Of a stretch of DNA of 5,826 bases, positions 1 to 5,319 are shown piece by piece (the first letter of the stretch is position 1; the number at the start of each line of letters is the position of its first letter). The notes beneath the pieces were generated by a model that was given only the letters and a program-made list of their open reading frames with translations, had not been told where the DNA came from and made no database searches. Made by a program: the position numbers and the translations under genes. This stretch comes from Actinomycetota bacterium (GTDB taxonomy: Bacteria > Actinomycetota > Thermoleophilia > UBA2241), in NCBI GenBank assembly GCA_003132645.1, contig PKYM01000277.1:1-5826 (forward strand). Direction: 5' to 3'.

Positions 1-256
1 CGCGATAGCTCGACGAGTAGGAGCCCAGATCGAGCAGCAGGCCGAAGACCACGAGCGCCCAGCCGAGCCCGGTCGGGCCCTTGTTGGCGACGGAGTAGAC
101 GAGCACATAGAACATGGTGGTGAAGGGCAGGAAGACGATGCCGAGCAACGGCCAGATGAAGCTGCTGAAGGCGCGGTTGACCAGATCGGTGAAGATCCAC
201 AGGAAGATGGTCACGACGCGCGGCGCGAACAGGCCGAGACAGCCGAAGATGCACAT
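1..256 (-). CDS. Small multi-pass membrane protein, actinobacterial type (partial, runs off the left edge)
   Basis: Reading the minus strand from an ATG at 256 gives 85 codons with no stop before the window edge, so the C-terminus is missing. The visible protein is strongly hydrophobic. It has three probable membrane segments, at about residues 3-22, 33-55 and 63-78, joined by short loops, with few charges. Recognisable stretches are APRVVTIFLWIFTD near the start, a WPLLGIVFLPFTT segment, and LDLGSYSS near the edge. From memory, small uncharacterised membrane proteins of about 90-100 residues in Streptomyces and relatives share this pattern, so probably only a few residues are lost. The start is supported by GAGG on the minus strand at 269-266, nine bases before the ATG. 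The gene is divergent from the channel gene. I know of no biochemical function for the family. The reading frame is well supported, but the role is unknown. Confidence 0.72.
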   Translation of the reverse strand, partial: MCIFGCLGLFAPRVVTIFLWIFTDLVNRAFSSFIWPLLGIVFLPFTTMFYVLVYSVANKGPTGLGWALVVFGLLLDLGSYSSSYR

Positions 257-453
257 AGACGAAGACCTCTCTCGATGACGATGGGCCGCCGCAGGACGGT
301 CGCCGACCGGGGTGCTGGCGTGGCCACGGTACCACGGACGCAACGACGGGCGCGCTTTGCCGGCCCGCGCGACGCCCGCTTGCGAGGCCGGCTCGGCGGC
401 CGACGGACGGTGCGGTCGACCACGGCGGCGCCCTCCAGGCCCACGGTGCCTGC

Positions 454-468
454 GTTAGACTGAGCGGC
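454..468 (+). promoter_or_regulatory. Possible -10 element upstream of the channel gene
   Basis: TAGACT at 456-461 fits the TANNNT form of actinobacterial sigma-70-type -10 boxes. It lies 33 bases before the GTG start at 495, in an otherwise GC-rich stretch, leaving room for a short leader with the ribosome binding site. No convincing -35 box is seen 17-18 bases upstream (the region reads CCTCCAG). This is therefore a weak prediction from one hexamer. Confidence 0.28.
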
Positions 469-480
469 GACCATCAGGAC

Positions 481-489
481 GGGAGGGAG
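481..489 (+). promoter_or_regulatory. Ribosome binding site fixing the GTG start at 495
   Basis: GGGAGGGAG is a strong Shine-Dalgarno match, with the GGAGG core at 482-486 and eight bases to the GTG at 495. It supports GTG as the start of the channel gene. No other start codon is close enough to this site to compete. Confidence 0.75.
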
Positions 490-494
490 ATCAC

Positions 495-1277
495 GTGACG
501 GTCGACGACTCCGGCACAGGCCACGACACCGGCAACGGCGTGGGTTCCGACGGGACCCGGCGCCCTTTCGTCGGAGGGCTGCGCCGGCTCCGTCGGTCCA
601 AGCCGCGCAGCGAGCGCTACTTCTTCCTGCTCGGGCTGCTGCTGATCGACGTCTGTGTGATCGGTCTGGCCGGCTCGGGCCGGTGGGCAACCTTCTTCTA
701 CGCGCCGATCACGGCGGCAAGCCTGCTCCTCGCCTTGCGCACCTCGGAGGCCAGGCGCACCACCATGCGGATCGCCTGGGTGGCGGCCGTCGTCGCGGTC
801 GTGGCGTCGGCGGGCGTCGCGATCACCGGTTCGAGCCACCTCACCGGCTACGTGTACTTCATGCTGTTCGCGCTGCTGCTCATGTCGCCGCTCGCCATCG
901 GCCGGCGCATCCTCATGAGCCGGCAGGTGACGTTGCGCCTGCTGATCGCGGCGATCTGCGTCTACCTGATGATCGGGCTGCTGTTCACGTTCGTGTACCT
1001 GGGCGTCGACGGCGTCCATCCCGACTTCTTCGCCCAGGGTGTCCAGAAAGACCCCTCCATCTACCTGTACTTCAGCTTCATCACCATGACGACCGTGGGG
1101 TTCGGCGATTTCACGCCGGGCTACTCGGTGCCCCGGGTGCTGGTCGTCTTCGAAGCCATGCTCGGGCAGGTCTTCCTGGTCACTGCGGTGGCGCGCCTGG
1201 TCTCGCTGTACTCGTCGGGTGGGTCGCCGGCGCCCGAGCCCGGACAGGGGGTCGACGACGTCGAAAACGACGGCTGA
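495..1277 (+). CDS. Potassium-channel-like membrane protein (Ion_trans_2 pore, six membrane segments)
   Basis: This 260-residue protein probably forms a K+-selective pore in the cytoplasmic membrane. The pore signature TTVGFGD is at residues 199-205. It follows a pore helix (about 186-199) and precedes a final membrane segment (about 211-236), which is the arrangement of the two-helix ion channel pore domain. Four further hydrophobic segments precede the pore unit at about 41-59, 63-81, 92-111 and 117-135, and the first pore helix is at 147-169. The basic stretch RRLRRSKPRSER places the N-terminus in the cytoplasm. Basic loops after segments 2 and 4 agree with a six-segment topology. None of segments 1-4 shows the regularly spaced arginines of a voltage sensor. 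The acidic, proline-containing C-terminal tail is only about 25 residues long, so no RCK/TrkA-N regulatory domain is attached. The GTG start is backed by a strong ribosome binding site. The pore identity is secure; gating and ion selectivity in the cell are inferred. Confidence 0.88.
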   Translation: MTVDDSGTGHDTGNGVGSDGTRRPFVGGLRRLRRSKPRSERYFFLLGLLLIDVCVIGLAGSGRWATFFYAPITAASLLLALRTSEARRTTMRIAWVAAVVAVVASAGVAITGSSHLTGYVYFMLFALLLMSPLAIGRRILMSRQVTLRLLIAAICVYLMIGLLFTFVYLGVDGVHPDFFAQGVQKDPSIYLYFSFITMTTVGFGDFTPGYSVPRVLVVFEAMLGQVFLVTAVARLVSLYSSGGSPAPEPGQGVDDVENDG

Positions 1278-1325
1278 GTGTCCCCTCACGTCGCGGTGGG
1301 TACGTAGGCCGTAGCGAGACGCCGC

Positions 1326-1337
1326 GAGTCGCGACTC
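1326..1337. repeat. 12-bp perfect palindrome between the two membrane-protein genes
   Basis: GAGTCGCGACTC is a perfect inverted repeat in the 106-bp gap between the channel gene and the next membrane-protein gene. It lies about 35 bases before the ribosome binding site of the latter. It could be an operator half-site pair or a small hairpin. It has no T-tract, so it is not a canonical terminator. A 12-bp palindrome can arise by chance in GC-rich DNA. Confidence 0.3.
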
Positions 1338-1371
1338 CTGGTTGGGCAGCGGTCCCGACCTCGAAGCGATC

Positions 1372-1376
1372 GGAGG
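1372..1376 (+). promoter_or_regulatory. Ribosome binding site selecting the ATG at 1384
   Basis: A perfect GGAGG core sits seven bases before the ATG at 1384. The frame is also open back to a TTG at 1342, but that TTG has no comparable upstream site. Starting there would add 14 residues encoded by DNA that includes this ribosome binding site. The ATG is therefore the better start. Confidence 0.8.
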
Positions 1377-1383
1377 TAGGCGG

Positions 1384-2871
1384 ATGACCGACGACGGCAC
1401 TGCCGCAGGCGGCGCGGGCACGCCCCCAGACAAGATCGAGCCCAAGCCCGAGGAGGGCCGACCGGCCGCCACGCCGGCAACCGAGGCCGCGACCGCTCCT
1501 CTCGACACCGCGGCCGCGGCGGACACTGCTCGTCTCGACACCACGGCGGGCGCGACCGCCGAGATGCCGTCGGCCACAGCCGATACGGTTGCTTTGCCCG
1601 CCGCCGAGTCGCCCTCGGGCGCGGGCAGCCCGCCGGCGGCAAAGACGGCAGACGACCAGCGCCGTCCCGCCCGCTGGCGCGGCATCGTCGCGGTCGTGCT
1701 GATCGTCCTGGCGACGCTGCTGGCGCCGCTGACGCTCGCGGTCCTGTGGATGAACCACGACCTGCTGAACACCGACAACTACGTCGCCGCGGTGGCGCCG
1801 CTCAGCTCCAATCCGGCCCTGCAGGGCGCCGTCGCCCAGAACCTCACCAACGAGCTGTGGGCGAAGGTGAACGTGCAGCAGCAGCTCGCCGGCGTGCTGC
1901 CGTCGTGGGCCCAGATCTTCTCGGCCCCCCTCAGCAATCAGCTCAAGTCCTACACCTACCAGGGCGTCCACGCCGTGGTGTCGTCCAAGGCCTTCGGCAA
2001 GGTCTGGGAGGTCGCCAACCGGCGAGCCCACACCCAGGTCTCCGCGGCGCTGCTGGGCAAGAAGGTCGCCGGCGTCGATACGGCCAAAGGACAGGTGAGC
2101 GTCGATTTCGCGCCCGTGGTGGACCAGGTCAAGTCGGCTCTCGATGGCAAGGGCATCCATGTGCTCGATCCGGTGGCCACCACGCCGGGCAGCGCGACGT
2201 TCGTGATCTTCCGCTCGGCGACCCTGGCCAAAGCTCAGAAGACCATCAACTTCTTCCACAAGCTCACGGTCGCGCTGCCGCTGCTGCTGCTCGCCGCCTG
2301 GGCCGGCGCGATCGCCGCCTCGTGGCGCCGGCGGCGCACCGTGCTGCAGCTCGGCTTCACCCTCGCCCTGGCGATGGCCGTGACCCTGGTCGGCTACCAT
2401 CTCGGTCGGGGCGCGTACCTGAACGCGGTCAGCAGCCCGCAGCTTCCGCGCGACGCCGCCGCCGCGATCTTCGACGCGCTGCTGGTCGGCGTGCTCGCCG
2501 CGGCGCGCACGGTGTTCGTCGTCGGCCTCGTGATCTGGCTCGGGGCGCTGCTGGCCGGCCCGGGCGGCTGGGCCGTCTGGGTGCGCCGGGCGGTCGCCGG
2601 CATCTTCCAGACCGCGGGAACGGCCGCCGAACAGAAGGGCCTCGACCTGGGGCCGGTCGGCTTGTGGGTGGCCCGCCACCATCGCCCGCTACAGATCGCG
2701 GGGCTTCTGATCGCCGCCGCGGTGCTGGTCTTCTGGGGCACGCCGGGCGTCGCTGGCGTCCTGTGGATCGTCGTCGGTCTGCTGGTCTACCTGGCGATCG
2801 TCGAGTTCGTCGGCCGGCTGACCCGGCCGGCGGTCGGCGACGCCGTCGCCCCCAGGGCCGACGCGTCGTAG
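1384..2871 (+). CDS. Six-segment integral membrane protein with an extracytoplasmic helical domain, function unknown
   Basis: The protein has 495 residues from the ATG favoured by GGAGG. Residues 1 to about 95 are a low-complexity Ala/Thr/Pro/Asp/Glu tail, probably disordered. A basic RRPARWRG stretch then precedes membrane segment 1 (about 101-123), placing the tail in the cytoplasm. Residues 124-293 form a polar domain, predicted to lie outside the membrane. It opens with LNTDNYVAAVAPLSSNPALQ, reminiscent of actinobacterial hypothetical membrane proteins with a D-x-Y...PL...P motif (from memory). Further segments lie at about 294-313, 320-340, 363-391, 437-452 and 456-477. The RRRR after segment 2 and the WVRR after segment 4 give a consistent inside-positive topology, with the C-terminus in the cytoplasm. 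I see no catalytic motif. The gene follows the channel gene by 106 bp on the same strand and may be cotranscribed. A scaffold, envelope-stress or channel-partner role would be a guess. Confidence 0.82.
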   Translation: MTDDGTAAGGAGTPPDKIEPKPEEGRPAATPATEAATAPLDTAAAADTARLDTTAGATAEMPSATADTVALPAAESPSGAGSPPAAKTADDQRRPARWRGIVAVVLIVLATLLAPLTLAVLWMNHDLLNTDNYVAAVAPLSSNPALQGAVAQNLTNELWAKVNVQQQLAGVLPSWAQIFSAPLSNQLKSYTYQGVHAVVSSKAFGKVWEVANRRAHTQVSAALLGKKVAGVDTAKGQVSVDFAPVVDQVKSALDGKGIHVLDPVATTPGSATFVIFRSATLAKAQKTINFFHKLTVALPLLLLAAWAGAIAASWRRRRTVLQLGFTLALAMAVTLVGYHLGRGAYLNAVSSPQLPRDAAAAIFDALLVGVLAAARTVFVVGLVIWLGALLAGPGGWAVWVRRAVAGIFQTAGTAAEQKGLDLGPVGLWVARHHRPLQIAGLLIAAAVLVFWGTPGVAGVLWIVVGLLVYLAIVEFVGRLTRPAVGDAVAPRADAS

Positions 2872-2894
2872 CTCGCGGGAATCCCCACCGCCGT

Positions 2895-4052
2895 TCAGGC
2901 CCGCAGCGCGACCCCGATCGTCTCTCCCAGGCGGCGGGCGGCCTCGGCGAGCTGCTCCGGTGGGTACAGGGTGAACGCCAGGCGCAGACCGCCGTCGTGG
3001 CCGTCGAGATGGCTGCGGGCGGCGGGGACGAACGACACGCCTGCCGCCTCGGCTGCGGGCAGCAACGCGCTGGCCCGCAGGCCGGCCGGCAGCGAGACCC
3101 AGATGAAGAAGCCCCCAGCCGGCACCGAGAACCCGCAGCCTGCGGGAAGGTGAGAGGCCAGGGCGGCCGCGAGGGCATCGCGGCGGGTCGTGTAGGCGGC
3201 TCGCAACTCGGCTACGTGCGCCTCGTAGAGCCCGGCCCGCAGGAAGCGTTCGACCGCGACCGCCGCGAACTGGCTGGGGCAGCCGCCGCTGTCGTTCAGG
3301 CCGCTCTCCGCGACGCGTGCGATCTGCTCGGGCGCGGCGTTCAGCCAGCCGACCCGCAACCCGGGTGCGAGCGTCTTGGCAAACGAGCCCAGGCGCAGCA
3401 CGGTGCCTGGCGCAGCGAGGCTCCACAGTGAGGGCGGCGCCGGTTCGTCGTACCAGAGCTCGCGGTACACGTCGTCTTCGATCAAGAGCAGGCCGTAGGC
3501 GGCGGCGACCGAGACGAGGCGTCGCCGGCGCTCGGCGGCCAGCGAGACCCCGGTCGGGTTGTGGAAGGTCGGGATGGTGTACAGCGCCCGCACCGTGCGG
3601 CCTGTGGCGCGCGCCTCGACGAGGCGCCGCTCGAGCGCTCTGACGTCGAGGCCTTCCTCGTCGAAGGGCAGCGCCTCGACGACCACGGGATGGTCGCGCA
3701 GGACGCCGAGCGCGAGGCTGTAGGTCGGACGCTCGACCAGGACCGTGTCGCCCGGCCGGCAGAATAGCGTGACGAGCTGATCGAGGGCCTGCGAGTTGCC
3801 GCCGCTGATCAGGGTCTCGTTGCTGCCGGTCGCGCGCTGCTCGGCGGCGCCGAGGCGCTCGGCGAGACGCTCGCGCAGCGCCGCCGGGCCGGCGTTGGCC
3901 CCGTAGGGCAGCGCCTCTGCGCCGCCGTCGGCGAGCGCCTCGCGGCAGGCTTCGGCGAGCCCGACCGCCGGAAACAGCGCCGGGTCGGGCTTGCCGAAGG
4001 AGAGCTCGATCACGCCCGGTCGTGCGATGTTCTGTGTGCTTGCCGTCGTCAT
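2895..4052 (-). CDS. PLP-dependent class I/II aminotransferase, 2-aminoadipate/MocR-like type without a DNA-binding domain
   Basis: This 385-residue fold-type I enzyme is probably cytoplasmic and transfers an amino group between an amino acid and a 2-oxo acid. Visible landmarks are SGGNSQALD at 83-91 (cofactor phosphate loop region), ERPTYS at 107-112, HNPTG at 164-168, IEDDVY at 191-196 with the acidic residue facing the pyridine nitrogen, and SFAKTLAPGLRVGW at 223-236 with the Schiff-base lysine at K226. R357 in LRLAF is the expected substrate-carboxylate arginine. The N-terminal ELSFGKPDPALFP and LPYGANAGPAALRERLAERL stretches match the LysN/2-aminoadipate branch and the aminotransferase half of MocR regulators. 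No GntR-type helix-turn-helix precedes them, so this is an enzyme and not a regulator. No in-frame start exists upstream of the ATG at 4052 within its open frame. The ribosome binding site is weak (AGG eight bases upstream), which suggests coupling to the gene before it. The substrate is unknown. Confidence 0.88.
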   Translation of the reverse strand: MTTASTQNIARPGVIELSFGKPDPALFPAVGLAEACREALADGGAEALPYGANAGPAALRERLAERLGAAEQRATGSNETLISGGNSQALDQLVTLFCRPGDTVLVERPTYSLALGVLRDHPVVVEALPFDEEGLDVRALERRLVEARATGRTVRALYTIPTFHNPTGVSLAAERRRRLVSVAAAYGLLLIEDDVYRELWYDEPAPPSLWSLAAPGTVLRLGSFAKTLAPGLRVGWLNAAPEQIARVAESGLNDSGGCPSQFAAVAVERFLRAGLYEAHVAELRAAYTTRRDALAAALASHLPAGCGFSVPAGGFFIWVSLPAGLRASALLPAAEAAGVSFVPAARSHLDGHDGGLRLAFTLYPPEQLAEAARRLGETIGVALRA

Positions 4053-4114
4053 CGGGGACGCCTGGGCGCCGTGGCCGGCATCACTCGACCTCGCATCACT
4101 CGACCCGGCATCAC
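4049..4114 (-). other. Possible translational-coupling minicistron bridging the two aminotransferase genes
   Basis: On the minus strand the upstream aminotransferase ends in TGA at 4113-4111, overlapped by an ATG at 4111 (string TGATG) and a GTG at 4114. GAGG at 4122-4119 lies seven bases before that ATG. The frame stays open for 20 codons from the ATG and ends in TGA at 4051-4049, which overlaps the ATG of the downstream aminotransferase as ATGA. The encoded peptide would be rich in arginine and proline, with six Arg and four Pro in 20. I read it as a possible stop-restart relay, not as a functional peptide. The sequence is certain; use by ribosomes is inference. Confidence 0.3.
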
Positions 4115-4123
4115 TCGACCTCG
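4075..4123. repeat. Three tandem copies of a 15-bp unit over the end of the upstream aminotransferase gene
   Basis: The 13-bp core GCATCACTCGACC occurs exactly at 4078-4090, 4093-4105 and 4108-4120, a strict 15-bp period. The flanks of the first and third copies match over 19 bp (4075-4093 and 4105-4123). The middle copy differs at its edges. Fifteen is a multiple of three, so every copy places a TGA in the frame of the upstream aminotransferase, giving three in-frame stops in a row. The copy at 4108-4120 overlaps the real stop. The array most likely arose by replication slippage at the 3' end of that gene. Confidence 0.9.
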
Positions 4124-5253
4124 TCGAGCAGGGCGCCGATCCGCGCGAGGCCTTCGGCCACGTAGTCGTCGGGCAGGCCGAAGCTGACCCGCAGGTGGGA
4201 GTCGAGGCCGAACAGGTCGCCGGGAGCGACGAAGGCGTCCTTTTCGCGCAGCAGGCGCATGACGAACTCGGTCGAGTTGATCTTCTTGGCGTACTTCAGA
4301 AAGCAGATCGCGGCCGCTTCGGGCGGCAGCACCTCGACGTCGTCGCGGCCCGCCGCCCAGCGCGCCACGGTCTCGAAGCCGCGCCGCACGTAGCCGCGTG
4401 TGCGGGCGATGATCTGAGGCCGAACCTCGGGCGAAAGGGCTACGGTGGCCAGCTTGTTGCCCAGCGTGGTCGTGCAGATCGTGATGTAGTCCTGCCAGGC
4501 CCACATCCTGGCGACCACTTCGGGGGGCCCGACCACCCAGCCGATCCGCAGGCCGGGCAGACCGTAGGCCTTCGACGTGCTGCCGATGGCCAGCACCTTG
4601 TCGTAGTCCCCGTACATCGTCGCGGTGATCTCGTCACTCACCCGCTCGGCGCCCGCGTAGACCTCGTCGGACAGCAACCAGGCGCCGGTGCGCTCGACCG
4701 CCGAAAGGATCGCGGCGCGCTCCTCGGTGCGCAGGACGCGTCCGGTCGGGTTGTTGGGATTGACGATGGCCACGAAGCGCGTGTCCGGGGCCACGGCATC
4801 CTGCAACTCGTCCTGGTCGAGCGCCCAGCCGCGGTGCTGCCTGAGCGAGAACGTGTTCATGCGCCGGCCCAGATTCTGGGCGAGTCCCCAGAACTGCTGG
4901 TAGTTGGGCTGCATGATGACGACCGCGTCGCCGGGGTCGGTCACCGTGAGAAGGCTCGTGAAGTTCGCCTGGATGGCGCCGACCGTGACGAGCACGTTGG
5001 CGGCGGTGGCGCCCGGGTACCAGGCCGCGATCGCTTCGCGCAGCTCGAGGGCGCCGTTGGCCTGGGGGTAGTTGAGCGCGGTGTCGGCGACGGCCGCCAG
5101 CTCGGCATCGGTGTCGCCGCCCTTCATCTCGAGCAGCTCGCGCATGGTCAGGGGCTGCACGCCGCTCTCGGACAGGTTGATCTCGACTTCGTTCTCAAAG
5201 GTCGACAACAGTCGCTCGAGCTTGAACTCGACGAACGGCTGGCTTGCTGCCAT
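4111..5253 (-). CDS. PLP-dependent class I/II aminotransferase
   Basis: A complete fold-type I enzyme of 380 residues, the usual length for aspartate-aminotransferase-like proteins. The expected active-site set is present in order: Y118 in QPNYQQ, VNPNNPTG at 164-171 with N168, LLSDEVY at 193-199 with D196 and Y199, STSKAYGLPGLRIGW at 225-239 with the Schiff-base lysine K228, and HLRVSFG at 353-359 with R355 for the substrate carboxylate. The N-terminal NLSESGVQPLTMREL and LNYPQANGALELREAIAAWY stretches recall aminotransferases related to capreomycidine synthase (from memory). That enzyme acts on an arginine-derived substrate, but the present function cannot be assigned from this alone. AAGGAG at 5265-5260, six bases before the ATG, supports the start. 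The gene lies 66 bp after the cyclodeaminase-family gene and 58 bp before the second aminotransferase, all on one strand, so it is probably the middle gene of an operon. Its 3' end carries the tandem 15-bp repeats. Confidence 0.9.
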   Translation of the reverse strand: MAASQPFVEFKLERLLSTFENEVEINLSESGVQPLTMRELLEMKGGDTDAELAAVADTALNYPQANGALELREAIAAWYPGATAANVLVTVGAIQANFTSLLTVTDPGDAVVIMQPNYQQFWGLAQNLGRRMNTFSLRQHRGWALDQDELQDAVAPDTRFVAIVNPNNPTGRVLRTEERAAILSAVERTGAWLLSDEVYAGAERVSDEITATMYGDYDKVLAIGSTSKAYGLPGLRIGWVVGPPEVVARMWAWQDYITICTTTLGNKLATVALSPEVRPQIIARTRGYVRRGFETVARWAAGRDDVEVLPPEAAAICFLKYAKKINSTEFVMRLLREKDAFVAPGDLFGLDSHLRVSFGLPDDYVAEGLARIGALLDEVE

Positions 5254-5259
5254 GTGGCT

Positions 5260-5265
5260 CTCCTT
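5260..5265 (-). promoter_or_regulatory. Ribosome binding site of the first aminotransferase
   Basis: AAGGAG on the minus strand, six bases before the ATG at 5253, is the strongest ribosome binding site in the minus-strand cluster. It contrasts with the weak site before the second aminotransferase, so the two genes may be translated with different efficiency or by different routes. Confidence 0.75.
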
Positions 5266-5280
5266 CGCGCTTGGTTACGA

Positions 5281-5306
5281 CTTTCGATCGACGCTCGGAA
5301 CGAAAG
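5281..5306. repeat. Inverted repeat in the cyclodeaminase-aminotransferase gap
   Basis: CTTTCG at 5281-5286 and CGAAAG at 5301-5306 form a 6-bp inverted repeat with a 14-base spacer, which itself begins inside the palindrome TCGATCGA (5284-5291). It sits in the 66-bp gap ahead of the first aminotransferase. It could be an mRNA processing hairpin or a regulator site. There is no T-tract for a terminator, and chance cannot be excluded. Confidence 0.25.
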
Positions 5307-5319
5307 CGCCGCCCGTCTC

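Noticed and set aside
275..463. A 62-codon plus-strand frame in the divergent intergenic region
   Set aside because: It is an Arg/Ala-rich translation with no hydrophobic or motif structure. Its start has no clear ribosome binding site, and it ends before the likely -10 element and leader of the channel gene.
495..1277. Voltage-gated potassium channel
   Set aside because: Six segments are present, but no helix carries regularly spaced Arg/Lys residues. Only the pore family is supported.
1342..1383. A TTG start that would extend the large membrane protein by 14 residues
   Set aside because: The extension covers the GGAGG ribosome binding site of the ATG at 1384, and the TTG itself has no Shine-Dalgarno site.
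474..1778. A 434-residue minus-strand open frame opposite the channel gene
   Set aside because: Composition is typical of a shadow frame, with Arg/Asp/Gln/Glu-rich runs. It is fully antisense to the recognisable TVGFGD channel.
1180..2682. A 500-residue open frame on the minus strand opposite the large membrane protein
   Set aside because: Its translation is a low-complexity mix of R, G, H, Q and D with no domain or membrane pattern. It overlaps two convincing plus-strand genes. Long antisense open frames are a common effect of GC-rich third codon positions.
2877..2885. GGGAATCCC as an intrinsic terminator
   Set aside because: The stem is three base pairs with a three-base loop and no T-tract.
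1746..3431. A 561-residue plus-strand frame spanning the convergent junction
   Set aside because: It runs across two real genes on opposite strands, and its translation is Arg/Gly/Ala/Pro-rich without domains. It is a frame shadow.
2895..4052. MocR-type transcriptional regulator
   Set aside because: The aminotransferase domain resembles the MocR half, but there is no N-terminal GntR-like helix-turn-helix and the protein starts directly in the enzyme fold.
4075..4123. CRISPR array
   Set aside because: There are only three contiguous 15-bp units with no spacers, and the array overlaps the end of a coding gene.
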